64,000 nt of DNA from Talinum fruticosum (GCA_021018815.1 JAITYX010000004.1:9309501-9373500); one strand, 5' to 3'; shown: positions 35,530 through 48,970, numbered from the stretch's first letter. A program made the numbers and translations. Notes: generated from the letters alone by a model not told the origin.

Positions 35530-37200
35530 TCCCCTAACACAAGTATTGTAAATATAACATGTCATAATAAATGGGTGGACCAAATCCTTTATATATGTGA
35601 AACAAGTGGACGATTGAAAATTAAAACTTACATTGACGATAAAGGAGACATAGCTAGCGTTAGCAATCATGCTACTTAGATGGACTACGGAAGGACGGGA
35701 CGGTGTTCTGACAAGTCCACCACTTCGTCATATACGTGACATTCTTCCACAGTCCCGCTCTCTAACGATCTGCCTCCCATAGAAGTCCTACGCTTTTTGT
35801 CCCTTCCAAATGTGTCCTCATGCTCATTTGCATTACGTTTCTCACTGGCCTCGTCGCTGCCTGTTGCCGAGTCTGCATTCTTTTCCTGTTTGTACTAGTC
35901 ATTTTTCCAACCTAGAGTTCAACACAACAAACATAACAATATTTAATAAAACATACTCGTACTTAAAATTAAAATAGTGAATGAAAGCCTTTAAAAAAAT
36001 CACCAAACCACTAATGTTCACTCATTTCAATATGTAATACCAAATGTGCAACTATAGAATCCTTGGATGTTAGCAACCATTCTTCATGATAACAAACCAA
36101 ACCAATCCTAATTATGTGTTTTCAGTCAACGATAACCATTCTTCACTCATTTCAATACGTAATATCAAACCTTCAAATTACACAATCCCAAGATATCAAC
36201 AAGCACTCCTTAGGATAACAAAGCATACCATTCCTTTTTTTTTAGACAGAAAAGCATACCATTCCTAATAATGCACCAAAGCATTCCTAGTAATGCTTTT
36301 TTACAACACACTTACATCACTATAAACAGTTATGTCAACATAACAATACTACATTGAACATGCTACGAAAAATTTCAACTAAACTATTTCTTGTCGGGAT
36401 TTGATGCTGTTTTCTAACTTTTGATTTAACTGCAAACTTCTTTTGGTGACAATGAGTACAACACATATACTAAATAAAACATCATTCAAAGCTTACTACA
36501 TCTATCACACTCATTTCCAAACTCATACAGAAGCAACTAAGTGCCTAAGCTCAATTTTCCCATATAAGGGGAAAACTATACAGATTGCCGCAAGCCTTGA
36601 ATCTACATCACTTGTATGCTACCTAGCACAACCATCTCCGTTGATGATTTCTGTATTAATAACACTGGAATTGAACTTTGCATTATGGTTTTTAATCAGA
36701 AATATCAACTTAAGGTAAGTATTTCTCGCTTTACAGTTAAATCCTCATATATGGGATAATCTAAAGATCACCTCTGCAAGTATCGAAAGAATTCTAACTA
36801 GAACTAGTATACATGACATAAGTACGAGATTTTCTCAACCCCTTGTATTATATACCATCCCTTCTAAGAATAATGCAAATACTCTTATCCTTCATTCGCC
36901 ATGTAATTCAACTTATAAAGACTAAACACAATATTGCTTGGAAAATGCCTTAGTAGGTTACAAAAAAAAATCATCTCCACCAAACATATTCAACTACAAA
37001 CCATATATATAACATAAATTATGTCTACTATTAGTCGAAGCCATCATCGGAGCGAATTTTCTTTCTCATCCACAGCCCAAATAAAGGTTGTGTTAGAAGG
37101 TGTCCTAAGATTTTTCCATATTTCATCACTTGATGCTTCTTTATCTCAATATCCCCAAAAATATGGCATAATAATATCAGTAAGTGTTAAATATAAGTCG
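35530..37200. other. Intergenic, no gene seen
   Basis: AT-rich. A short internal duplication (aaccattcttcactcatttc words at 36075-36165, and ataacaaagcataccattcc with aaaagcataccattcctaat at 36215-36270). No protein recognised. Confidence 0.4.
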
Positions 37201-37210
37201 AAAAATTCTC

Positions 37211-37746
37211 AATTTCAATTTCAATATCAGGAAAGAAGATTGCTTAGTGGTGACAAGTTTTATATTGGTTCGATTTTGCCAGCAATTTTCCTCAACTTTT
37301 TTCAGAAGAAAGAGTGTGTAATCATCATTGCAATCCCGGAATACTCAAAAAAAAATCTAAATGGAAAATCTACTTTAAAAACATTATTTTGATTGATTTT
37401 TATTCAACCCCTAAATAAAAAATGTCATTTTTCAAAAAGAAACAAAGCAAAAATAAATTATGTATAAAATGCAAGCAATAAGACATCAGTTCTCCAAGGT
37501 GAAAATAACAACATCATGGAATAGAATCAGATGCAAATTACCCATTATATAATGGGATTCATCAAATGCCATTTTCTAATAAAAAAATTATTACACAGAA
37601 CCAGGTAATGCTTCGCATGAAAAATTATTCTACCTTCAACTTTAAAACAAAAAAAGAAAAAAAGTTACGGAAAATTGCAGAATCGAACTAATATAAAACT
37701 TGCCACCACTAAGCAATCTTTTCTCCTGATATTAAAATTAAAATTT
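37211..37746. repeat. Imperfect inverted repeat, ~100-bp arms, ~335-bp loop
   Basis: Left arm 37211-37312 (aatatcaggaaagaagattg, cttagtggtgacaagtttta, tattggttcgattttgc). Right arm 37648-37746 is its complement (gcagaatcgaactaatataa, aacttgccaccactaagcaa, tcttttctcctgatatt). It could be a foldback MITE or a decayed inverted duplication able to form a long hairpin RNA. Confidence 0.75.
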
Positions 37747-37849
37747 CACTCAACAAAATAACATCCACAACAATTTCATTACATGCAAACGAAATTTAAT
37801 CCACTATTAAACAAATAGTAGCCCCCTTCCAACACAAAAACAAATTCGA

Positions 37850-38603
37850 AATGACATCATATTTCATTCCAATTCCAAAAATGAGACCAATTTTGAAACA
37901 AATTATACCCCCACCCAACACAAATTGTTTCAACAAAAACCTTCGAAATGCACTAGAACTTACTCGGTTGAAATCAGTTTCGATCTTCTTCCTCATACTA
38001 TTCAATGAGCTCTCTTTCTCTTTTGATGTTGCTGCTTCTTCTTCTTCTTCTTCTTCTCCCTCTTCTGCTCGGTCTAGTTCTTTGTGCTGTTCTCCTCCGT
38101 GTACTTATTTTCCGTCTTTTTGTCGGTGTCCTTTTCGCCCTTCTTCTCCTTCTCCTTCTCCTTCTCTCTCTTCTCGGTATACTTCTTATCGTCCTTCTTC
38201 TTCCTCTCCTTCTACTTCTTCTTCTTCTTACTCTTCCGTGTCTCCCTCTTCTGCTGTGCTCTCTCTTTGTTTCTCTCTCTTCCCACTCTCTGTCTCACCA
38301 GTTTTGAACCCTTTCTCAACACGCTTCCTCCGAGCCTATATCCGGACCAAACATCAAAGCAATATCAGTAAGGGCATTTTGGTATTTTTACCTTATCAAA
38401 GCCAATACAACTTGCAAATGGGGCCCACATAAAACATGACTTGTTGGTAAAATAAATGGTTGGAGCTGTAATTATAAATTGAACCGTGATCTACTTGTAA
38501 ATTTCCCAATTTTTTTTTTTTTACATATGGAATTTGTTTTTTTCTAAATGAAAATTCCAGCCATATGAATCGAGTGCATTCATGTGCCCCAAAATTTTGT
38601 ATA
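37850..38603. other. CT-rich low-complexity DNA
   Basis: Between 38005 and 38300 long TTC/CTT/CTC runs create several spurious open frames. On the minus strand the same DNA reads Lys/Glu-rich and ends in MRKKIETDFNR followed by gtaagt, a good splice donor, so an old first exon is possible. No homologue recognised. Confidence 0.35.
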
Positions 38604-38608
38604 AATAG

Positions 38609-38805
38609 TATTGAGGCTATGCGCTATCTTTGGCATATGTATATTGTTGTTATCTCTTTTATTCTATTGCTATTCTTGTAGAAGCTTGTATAGGAAAGTA
38701 TAAGAGTGTGTGTGGGTGATTCAATTCTGTATATATAGGGTGATTGGATAAATAGATTGGCAGAGAGTTCTCTCCCAAAATTGAATTCTACTCTTGAAAT
38801 TGTTA
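38609..38805 (+). repeat. 5' LTR of Copia element 1
   Basis: 197 bp, with the TATA box tgtatatatagg near 38729-38738. It begins directly after the target duplication and ends at the PBS. Confidence 0.93.
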
Positions 38806-38847
38806 TGGTATCGAGCCATGACAGACGACAAATAAAAAATCGAAAAC

Positions 38848-39777
38848 ATGAAGAAAACACCATCACCATATGATCTGAACTCGAATGACAATCCCGGAAA
38901 CATTATCACTCACGTTCAATTGAAAGGTGATAATTATGAAGAATGGGCGAGGGCCATTAAAACCTCATTGCGAGCCAGAAGAAAATGGGTTTTTATCGAA
39001 GGGAAGATTACCCAACCCGATGACACTTCTCCTGATTTAGAAGAGTGGTGGACAGTGCAATCCATGCTTGTGTCATGGATTTTGAACACTATTGAACCAA
39101 GCTTGCGTTCCACCGTATCACTTGCGGAAAATGCAGCAAATTTATGGCAAGATATCAAGGATCGATTTTTAGTTGCAAACGGACCACGGGTTTAGCAATT
39201 GAAAGCAGAATTAGCAAATTGTAAACAAAAGGGGCTGACTATTGTTGCTTATTACGACAAATTGAAACTCTTGTGGGATAAACCGATGAACTACAATCAA
39301 TACCCACTCTGTAGTTGTGGAAAATGTGAGTGTAAAATTGGACCAAAGGTTGTCAAAATGCAGGAGGAGGAACGAGTCCATCAATTCCTCATGGGTCTTG
39401 ATGCGAGAGTTGTACGGGCGGTACGATCGAACTTGCTAGCAACCGAGCCTTTGCCATCGTTAAACAGGGTCTATTTGATTCTGGTTCAAGAAGAACGAGT
39501 CAAAACCATGACCCGGACGAAGGACGGCCATGGGGAACTAATGGCGCTTGCAGCCCAAGTCAATTTCAGAGCAAAGGGACGTGGCGAGACTCGGGACAAG
39601 GTTTGCACGCACTGTAAGCGATCGGGTCACGAGGCATCGGATTGCTTTAAACTTGTGGGCTATCCTGATTGGTGGGGTGATCGACCCCATGACACAAAGC
39701 TAGCTGGGCGAGGCAGAGGCAGCATGGCCGGGGACGAGGAAGAGGTGGAACACACCGAGCGAATATGGCTATGGTGA
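38848..39777 (+). pseudogene. Copia element 1 gag
   Basis: One frame with a single in-frame TAG (39193-39195), where a Gln codon CAG would be expected. UBN2/Retrotran-gag-type text runs through the first two thirds (GDNYEEWARAI; SWILNTIEP). A C-x2-C-x4-H-x4-C knuckle with CTHCKRSGHEASDC follows at about 39604-39645, then GYPDWW. The frame is lost at about 39760, before the protease. Confidence 0.9.
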
Positions 39778-39779
39778 CG

Positions 39780-42700
39780 CCGGAAGCAAACTCGGACATA
39801 AGTGCTAAGAAACAAGGGCTGCCAGATCTGAATTCAGAACAATGGGCATCCCTCCTTGAGTTGTTAAATTCGCATAAGGCAAATTCTAGTGAGAAATTGA
39901 CCGGTAAGGCTGAAAATATTTCTTGGATAATTGATACAGGAGCCTCAAACCATATGACTGGAAACTTGGGAAACTTGCATGACTTGAAACAAATTCTTCC
40001 TTGTCTAGTAGGTTTGCCAAATGGAAAACAAGTTCTTACTACCAATGAGGGATCAATTGATCTTGATGAAAATTTGATCGTATCTAATGTCCTTTATGTG
40101 CCCGGTTTAGCTTGCAATTTAATTTACGTGTCACAAGTTGTCGACAAAACTGATTGTATTGTTGTTTTTTCTAAACATATGTGTGCTTTATAGGACCGCA
40201 CTTCGAAGATGCTGATTGGTGCGGGTGAGCGTAAAGATGGACTCTACTACTTTCGGGAAAGTTGCAGATACAAGCCCACAAAGTGAATGGGGTAGGTTTG
40301 CTCGATTTGTGGCATGCAAGATTGGGTCATCCATCACTCAAGGTCACCAAGTTAGTCCCCTCTGTTGACATTAGGAAGGGTAGTAATACTTTGAATAAAC
40401 ATTGCGATATTTGCCATTGGGCAAAATAGACTAGAGAGTTTTTCTCTAAGTAATAATAAAGCCTCCGATTTATTTGAATTAATTCATTGTGATTTATGGG
40501 GTCCTTATAGGACTCGCTTCTTCCTGTGGTGCCTATTACTTCTTGATAATTGTGGATGATTTTTCTCGTGCTACTTGGGTTAATTTGTTGGTAGACAAGA
40601 AAGAAGTATCTCAAATTTTGAAGAATTTTTTGCTATGATTGGTAAACAATTCCATAAGCACGTCAAAATTGTTAGGAGTGATAATGGTACCGAATTCACT
40701 TGCATGAAAAATTATTTCTTGGAGCATGGGATAGTGTTTCATACCTCTTGCATTGGAATACCTCAACAAAATGGTCGGGTGGAACGAAAACATCAACATA
40801 TTCTGAATGTGGCTCGGGCTTTACGTTTTCAAGGTCATTTTCCAATTGAGTTTTGGGGGAATGTGTTTTAACCGCGGGCTATTTGATAAACCGGACACCT
40901 TCCATGGTTTTAGATGGCAAAACTCCCTATGAAGTTCTTTATGGACATTCACCTTCATATGAGCACCTTAAGGTTTTGGATCATTGTGTTATGTTCATAA
41001 TCAAAAGACTCGCGGTGACAAATTTGCCGATCGAAGCAAAAAATGTGTGTTTGTTGGTTATCCCTATGGCAAAAAGGGATGGAGGTTATATGACTTGGAA
41101 ACTCAAAAATTTTTTGTTTTGCGAGATGTTATTTTCTATGAAAATGAGTTTCCATTTGCCAAGCTTACCACTGAAAATAGTAAAATAAAGGAAGTTCTTC
41201 ATGGTGCAATTGATGCACACTCGGTCGACGGACAATGGGTGTTTAGAGGCCAAGGGGGAAGTATGGATACAATGGACCAAAGTAATTCTTGTTTGCCTTT
41301 TGTGGTATCACCTAGCGAAGCCCAGCAAACCAAGTCTAGGGAACCGAGAGGATGAAAGGGTCGAACACAACAAAGAGGAAGGGATAAGGCCACATGGAGA
41401 AGCAGGAAATAGGCCACGAAGTGGGCCAACCGAAAATATAAGAAATGGACCTGACATGGAGAATACCACAACAGAACAATTTTTGGTTCCTCCCACCACA
41501 CCAGATCGACAGTCGGTTGAACATATGGGCCAGGATGGCTTATTGGGCCGAGGACATCGGAAGAAGGAGACCTCGGTTCGCTTACATGACTATGTGACGT
41601 ATACCACCCGAACATTGAGTCCATATACACGTTCGACCAAACCATAGTGTCTTCCAGGTATGCCTTATCCTATAGCACACTATGTTAGTTACGATCAATT
41701 TTCTACACGACACAAAAATTTTCTTGCAGCTATTACTTCGGACGTGAGCCTATAACGTTTTGAAGCTATCAAGGATAAACAGTGGAGGAATGCTATGCAA
41801 CAAGAAATTCAGGCACTTGAGAATAATGGGACTTGGGAAATTTCCGATTTACCACCCGATAAAAAGGCACTTGGATGCAAATGGGTTTTCAAAATTAAAT
41901 ATAATGCCAATGGTACAGTAGAGCGCTACAAAGCATGTTTGGTGGTTTTTGGGAATCATCAGGTCGAGGAATCGATTTTACGTAAACATTTGCACCTGTG
42001 GCAAAAATGGTTACTGTTCGGGTTTTTTAGCAAGTAGCAGTAGCTAAGCAGTGGGAATTGCACCGGATGGATGTTCATAATGCATTTTTGCATGGAGATC
42101 TTCAGGAAGAAGTCTACATGAAAATGCCACCGGGTTTTCACGGCTCAAGTTCGAAAAGAGTTTGTCGCCTCCGCAAATCCTTGTATGGCACTGAAACAGG
42201 CACCTCGGTGTTGGTTTGCAAAGATAACAACAGCCTTGAAGGAATATGGATTCCATCAATCATGCTCAGATTATTCGTTGTTTACTTTACAAAATTATGA
42301 TGTTCAACTCAATGTTTTGATCTATGTGGACGATTTGATTATTTCCGGAAATGATAATGAGGCTATTGTGAAGTTCAAGTCCTACCTTAGCGAGTGCTTT
42401 CACATAAAGGATCTAAGAGTCCTCAAATATTTCTTGGGTGTAGAGGTCGCTCAAAATCCTGATGGGATATTTCTCTATCAACGAAAATACGCATTGGATA
42501 TACTCTCGAGGTAAGATTGTTAGGGGCTAAACCTACACGTGTCCCTCCGGAACAACAACATCGGTTAGCGTTAGCCGATGGACCACTTCTAGATGATCCA
42601 GAGCGAGTATCGTCGACTTGTGGGACGTCTCATATATCTCCGCTTTACTCGTCCGAGTTGTCTTATTGTGTTCATGTACTATCCCAATTTATGCATCAAC

Positions 42701-43181
42701 CAAAAGAGGCGCATTGGGATGCTGCCCTGTGGGTGGTACGATATTTGAAAGGGAATCCAGGACAAGGCATTTTTCTTCGATGTGACAGTGATCTACAGCT
42801 CCATGGCTGGTGTGATTCTGATTGGGCAGGTTGTCCTTTGACACGTTGGTCTCTCATTGGATGGTTTGTCTCTATGGGGATTCACCTATCTCTTGGAAGA
42901 CAAAGAAACAACACACGGTGTCGCGTTCTTCAGCAGAAGCAAAATACCGTGCTATGGCTATGGCAACTTGTGAGCTTAAGTGGTTTAAAGAGATACTGTT
43001 GTCCCTCGGGATAGAGTATACGCAGCCTATGCAACTATGTTGTGATAGTCGAGCAGCATTGCACATTGCTCGGAATCCTGTCTTTTACGAAAGAACCAAG
43101 CATATAGAAGTTGATTTTCACTTTGTTCGTGATGAGCTCGTCAAAGGTATTATCTCGTACAGTTTTTGTCTCTACACATGA
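39780..43181 (+). pseudogene. Copia element 1 pol (PR-IN-RT-RH)
   Basis: Protease active site DTGASNHM is at about 39933-39956. GAG-pre-integrase remnant LWHARLGHPS is around 40303-40332. Integrase pieces run 40540-41190 (VRSDNGTEFT; PQQNGRVERKH). Reverse transcriptase runs 41795-42514, with [15 protein letters not shown] near 42058 and the catalytic YVDD at 42323-42334. RNase H is 42822-43181 (SWKTKKQHTVSRSSAEAKYR). At least six frame changes separate these blocks. No functional polyprotein is possible. Confidence 0.9.
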
Positions 43182-43284
43182 TCAACTTGCGGATATTTTC
43201 ACTAAGGCGCTGGGTCGATCCTAATTTGAGTATCTCCTTCGCAAGTTGGGCATTCGAGATCTTCATGCACCAACTTGAAGGGGG

Positions 43285-43481
43285 TATTGAGGCTATGTGC
43301 TATCTTTGGCATATGTATATTGTTGTTATCTTTTTTATTCTATTGCTATTCTTGTAGAAGCTTGTATAGAAAAGTATAAGAGTGTGTGTGGGTGATTCAA
43401 TTCTGTATATATAGAGTGATTGGATGAATAGAGGGGCAGAGAGTTCTTTCCCAAAATTGAATTCTACTCTTCAAATTGTTA
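43285..43481 (+). repeat. 3' LTR of Copia element 1
   Basis: 197 bp, preceded by the polypurine tract and followed by the target duplication aatag. Confidence 0.93.
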
Positions 43482-43486
43482 AATAG

Positions 43487-45267
43487 AGATAGCTATGTAA
43501 TTTTTATTGCTCCTTTTAAGGGATATTTTGTATGCATATAATGTAGGGATTGTTTAGTTCAAACTTACTATTAGTTTTAAAACTTAACCCCTCTTCTCAA
43601 TCAAAAAGACTTTCAGTTTGATAAGTTTGTTCAATATTTAATAAAAAAATTCGTCAATTAGAATCCATATAACTTGTCCAGTTTGATAATTTAATTAAAA
43701 CCTCTTTGGTGTTTAAGAGAGAGGAAGTTTTATGGACCAGAGAAGACAAACATACAATCAAAACTTAAAGGATATGTAGGAAGATGAAAAATATAATCCA
43801 ATTTACTTTTTCTTGCTTACGTATATTTATAGGGAGTGAATAAAAGTGTTGCATGTTATTGTCATCGCCTTGTATTTAGCTTCCACAAAGGAGGTGACAA
43901 AGCCTTTTGTTTCTTGAATTTCTAGGAATTTAATTTTTCAAATTCAACATCATATTCTGCGGCAGTGTCGAAGCAGACCACTCACTCTATTTTCTTCCCC
44001 CGTTCCATTCTTGAGGAAATTAAATGGGGAAAAATTGGTTGGGCTTTGGCACCCCATCCTCCTGGCCCAATAAACCTTTTGGGCATTTCCTGAAGTAGAG
44101 AGCCCAAAAATTATACCTATTTTTACCGATCCAAATATAATAATAAAAAATACGGTCCAAACTTTGGCACTACGTATTTAAAAAAAAAATTAGAAATGGT
44201 GAGTAATACAACGATAAGGCAATCATGCTCTTAAGAATTCTACATGATTAGGCAATACTTCTCTTACGAATTTTATGTGATTAGGCAATATTTTTCTTAA
44301 GAATTCTACATGTGTTGTTCTCAAAGAGGATAGAAAGAAAAGAGATATAAGGAATAAGAGACCCACAAAATAATAGAAGAAATAGATTGATCAAACTTGA
44401 CCGACCTATTCGCGGTTCAATTTCCTTTTCCTTCTCTAAAAATATGATGAATGCAAACTTGATTGCAATAATTGAAATAGACTTGTGTATCTTCAAATAG
44501 AGGTTGAACTTCCAATGGAATTTAAACTTCTCCATTTAAGGCTATAAAAAGTAGCTAAATATCGCTTTAAGATCATTGAATGATATCCTGCAAGAATTGT
44601 TGAATGCATATCATTATGCATTCTGTTGTTTCTGACATTAGTTTCATCCGAACTTTTCATGAAAAATCCTCTTGCCATTCAAGAATATAATTTGGATCGA
44701 TCGAAATTGATTTTTCCATTTATTTATAGGAATATATTAACATGATAAACATCAAAACATTTTACAGATTTCCATTTTGGCCAAAATCATTCGACTCCAT
44801 TGAGTTGAAGAAAGATTAAGTCTATATTTTTAAAAAATAAAGGACGAAATTCATTGGCTGAAAATTATACGATATCTACAATAGAAACCACACTCAAATA
44901 AATGTATAAATGAAATAATGAAATAAACCTTCCGTCAATAACTAATTGATACGCCTTTGAACACCCTTTTCTACTCAATTGCTGCATATGATGCAACTTT
45001 TACTATGGAGGACCATTAGTCTTGTATAATCTTCTTGTCATATAAATTTATACTATTATAGTCAAAATTTGGAAACCTGATAACTATTGCAGATCCATTT
45101 TACAATCAATTATTAAATTGATCTCACACAAGGAAAAAAAAGTATGAAACTGAGCTAATAATAGAAACACTTTTCGAGCGAGAGATAAAACCAACCATTA
45201 ATAATATAAGAGGGTGTTAAGAAACTCTAACAAATATAGAGAACATTTGATTTGTTGTTTGTACTTT
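43487..45267. other. Intergenic with a small tandem repeat (44216-44313)
   Basis: At 44216-44313 a roughly 33-bp unit (aggcaat..ttctcttaagaattctacatgatt) occurs three times. Otherwise AT-rich without recognised genes. It includes the 3' flank of the amine oxidase pseudogene. Confidence 0.45.
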
Positions 45268-48200
45268 TTATGTTTGATAAAGAGGTACATCCTTCTCAAA
45301 ATAAGGTGGCATTTCGAGGATAGGATTTCTTTCAAAGAAATTGGCGGGTTTTAAATCAAAACTTGATGACAACGTTGGCATTATTGGAAAATCCTCTTGA
45401 CATGGTATGTGATGGAATCCTAATGTATACCATAATACAATATCCCTGTTCTCTATCGGCCTATCCCTGCAAAATTAGACAACAATTAATTTTCATTAAG
45501 GTGTTATTAATTAAGACATAGATGACTAAAACTCATAGTTATGTGATTGAGGTTTCAAATTGGTGTTACCTATCAGACCATGTTGCAAGGTTATCTTCAC
45601 CTCGGCTCTGGGAAACAAACAACCCACCTGCCCATACTTCACTTGCGTTATATGGAGTGATCCATATTTGGTTATTCGTGAAACCTGCCCTCTTTTGAGG
45701 TGGATCTTCCAAACTGAGCAAACTTGCTGCATTTCCTGCAGGAACCACCTTGTATCCAACTGGATTCCCGAATTGCGATTTTTTATTTGGATTGACAATA
45801 TGAAATTCGGAAGGGTTGTAAAGACTAAGCTTGATTTGTGCTTCCTTTTCTGTCTTGGCAACATGTCTTACTGCTTTCATGTAGCTCTTTCGAGGTGACT
45901 CATTTGGTAAAGTCTGTTGCTTTTGGAGGTCCATTTTGATGAAGGAATTGTTGGAACCGTCTATATCCATGTCGAGATAGAATGTGAGATAGTGGTCATG
46001 AATGACCCCAATGGTGTTGTTAGATACGAGAGTGCCATATAGGTTTTCTTCCTTTGGTACTTGTTCCATGTTCATATATGGAGTTCCTTTCACTATAGCT
46101 ATACCAGTTAACCCAACCTGTAACCATAATTTTCAGTAAAATGTATACTGTTTAGCTTTCTTATCAATAAAGTCAACAAGTGCAACAAAGCCAATTATTC
46201 ATGATGAAATTCGTAAATTAATCATTAATATATCTTTGAAAATGTAAAGTGACAGATATTATGAAATGAAAAAATTAGTTAAAATAACATGCATTTTGAA
46301 ATGGACGGAATATTCAACTACGTGACATTGAGACTTATGAGGTCATGGTATGAACGTCTGATTCATTGTTAGTTAATATTTATCGACGTATATATAATTT
46401 TTGGATATTCATGAAACGAACCTTGACTCTAATAAGGCCATCAGCTTGAAGTTCCCAATCCACGATGTAGTCGTAGTTACCTATTGCTGCTGCCATTCTA
46501 ACCACTAGGGTGATCTTCGGCCTTGCCTCAAGAATCTGCCAATAAAATTCCAAGAAGAAAAATACACATACATGTAAGATACCTTTTCTCTTTAGCTGAC
46601 CATATATTATCACCTTATTGATAGCACATTTAAAAAAAATTTGATACAATAACAAGACACATTTATCATATATGATTCTTTGTATTTTCATATACACCAA
46701 AAAAGAACATACATAATTTTAATTTAAATTGTAAGGATAAGATATTTAAAGTATTATTTAATTTTTTATCATATTGTTTGTCAGCGAGTTCTTTAAAGAA
46801 AATAAGTTCTCCTATACCTAAATAAAAGTATTTATATAAGAGATAAAATGATTATATGAAATATTTTCGAGGTAATGTTATTATACTCCTCCGAGAATTA
46901 CTGATCCATAAGCCACGTGGCATACTTTACTTACTTATATTTTTCATAACATAGGTATGTATATGTTTATGTACCTTATGAAATTATATACTTGTGAAGG
47001 TTTAGTTTTCTAAGAGCGATATAGGAATATGATGTTTAATGTGGAAAAAATTAGCCTCTTACCACGTTTGTCTCCACAACAGCATCTGGTCGGGATAAGG
47101 ACTCGGCCTTGAGAAACCCTTTTCCTCTCAGGTGCTCGAAACCCTTTGTCCCACCAACATAAGAAAAACCTAGAATTCTAGATAGTTTCCCTGGACTGCT
47201 GCTATAAATAGGCACTCCCCGTCATTTCAAGGTAATAATTTGAGACACTGCTATAAATAGGTACTCTCACAAAAACAAAAAAAAAAATTATTGTTAGGTT
47301 TCCTTTTCCTTTTATCCATAAAGTCTCAATCTTTAGTCTTTATCCAACTTTTGCAACCCCTGACTCCGATAGTTAAAGGGGCATAATATGATATTTGATA
47401 CCCGGATCTACCTTTTTGTAGGTCAAAAAAGGATTCCGAAAACTACCAAGTATAAGTCCATTGCTCCAACTCATCATCTTAAGTTTCTTAGAAAACAAAT
47501 TTCTTATCTATACCATTATATATATTTGCAGTATCAAAATTTTCAAAAATTTTAGAACTTAGATAATAATACCTTCATTCCTTCAATAGCATCTTCTAAA
47601 TGTCGCCAACCAATATCACCTGAATATCATTGAAACACACAAATTAAATTGGACTGAATGTATGGTGTCCCATCTGTTGTTGCAAATACGCCATCCATAT
47701 AATGGGCATTCCTTGGGCAATCATTCAATATATCAAGTCTTTTCGCTTGAAACCCATATTCACCCTCGTCCATGTAGGTTTTAAAGTACCACGATTCAGT
47801 TGGATCCATATAGGGAACAAACAGTTCTGAAACCATTCCCTTGTACATGACATTCCTTAGTTGTCCGGTATCCGGATCCCTGACCTTCACCTGAGAGAGG
47901 ACCAACCCGGCTCTTGGGTCAGGTTTGAGATGGAATTCCCAATTCGCCCATTTGACCATGTGGTTGTCTTCCACAACAAAACTTGGGCCCTTGGGTTGGT
48001 CCATGAAGATTGGATTGATGGGCTTGATTTTGGGATTGGCTTTACCTTGGACTTTTGAGAAGCGATAGTCTGTGTTGGGGGCCTTGGGGATGGGGATGTT
48101 CTTTCCATGATCATGAATCTCCACCACTTAATGGGTGTCCAAGTCAACAATCACTGTGAGCCCTTCGATTGGCCTCATGTAGAAGTTGACTGTACCCTCT

Positions 48201-48970
48201 TTGGAAAAGCATTGTACCTTCACCAATCTCCTCCTCTCCTCTTTCTTGCCATACCACCCTAATTTTGCATAAATATATGTTAATTAATTGTAACGTCGAT
48301 CAATCATTTATCTATCAATAAACATAGATTTTTTTTAAAAAAAACCCAATTATAAAAGAATATAAATTTCATTGTAACATGAACAATGTCTAGGAACATA
48401 GATGGATCATGCCTGGTGAAAGTGGTCCGCAAACTAAGTCGGCCAAGTTAACCCCACGAGCCATGGCACTCCGGTTAAACTCCGCACTAGCTAGAGGTAC
48501 ATTCTTAGCTGCCACGACATCCTCCTCGGTCATGGCAGGGTACCCGGTGACTGGACCCGCGTCAACTCGACCCACCCGCCCGGTCTCCAAATCGACTGTG
48601 AGCACGTGAGTCACTCCTTCAAGATGTGCAATAACAGATGCCTTTCTAGGGGGCAATGGATCCCCGGTCTGCCACCGTAGGACCTGGGTCTTAGGCGGGT
48701 CCTTGAGCACCAACGAGTGGAGCGTGTAAGACGTCGCTGCTCGGAAGAGTGGGTCGGAGGACAGGATAGACTTAACCCGGTTCAGCTCGCTGACAGTAAG
48801 CGGGTCAAGCGGGTGGTGAGCCACATTGGCAGCATGGTCACGTGAACGGCGCGTGAGGTGAATGGTAGAGGGGGCCTGGTAGTTTTGGTATTCAACAAGG
48901 TGGCAATGAAGAGGAGGAGAAAAATGGCAAGAGGAAGAGAGAGAAAGTGCGGAGACTTTGATCCCTCCAT
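45268..48970 (-). pseudogene. Copper (primary) amine oxidase, five exons, disabled
   Basis: Exons: 48413-48970, 47573-48258, 46422-46535, 45570-46117, 45268-45466. Summed length 2105 nt, one short of 702 codons, matching a one-base loss in exon 1. The start MEGSK precedes a hydrophobic signal peptide, and then HPLDPLTVSELNRVKSIL begins the mature type-II/CuAO N2 domain. Exon 2 has the N3 domain and the ALC region (YMDGVFATTDGTPYIQSN). Exon 3 holds GNYDY, whose first Tyr (codon 46473-46475) is the topaquinone precursor. Exon 4 holds HDH (45992-46000), two copper ligands, and exon 5 [12 protein letters not shown] with the third. Lesions: frame break in exon 1 between signal peptide and HPLDPL; GC donor at 48411-48412; TAA at 48128-48130; TGA at 47627-47629 (CGA expected). 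The enzyme would oxidise putrescine-type amines to aldehyde, ammonia and peroxide in the apoplast or peroxisome. This copy is a pseudogene. Confidence 0.9.
46230..46312 (+). mobile_element. Stowaway-like MITE end within intron 3 of the amine oxidase
   Basis: aaatgtaaagtgacagatat and aacatgcattttgaaatgga followed by cggaatatt match the right half of the MITE at 54743-55581. Only the right end is visible. Confidence 0.5.

Larger units (their letters stand above)
38609..43481 (+). mobile_element. Ty1/Copia LTR retrotransposon (4873 bp), degenerate
   Basis: Two 197-bp LTRs (38609-38805, 43285-43481) differ at 9 positions by my count (about 95% identical). The 5-bp duplication aatag lies at 38604-38608 and 43482-43486; the boundary may slide by one base. 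PBS tggtatcgagcc (38806-38817) directly follows LTR 1, and the polypurine tract aaggggg directly precedes LTR 2. Gag, protease, integrase, reverse transcriptase and RNase H lie in Copia order. LTR ends are TATTGAGG..AATTGTTA, not TG..CA. The element is immobile because of the many frame breaks. Confidence 0.95.

Noticed and set aside
37851..38432. 193-aa and overlapping open frames rich in Ser, Leu or Phe
   Set aside because: The CT-rich low-complexity tract stays open in three frames at once.
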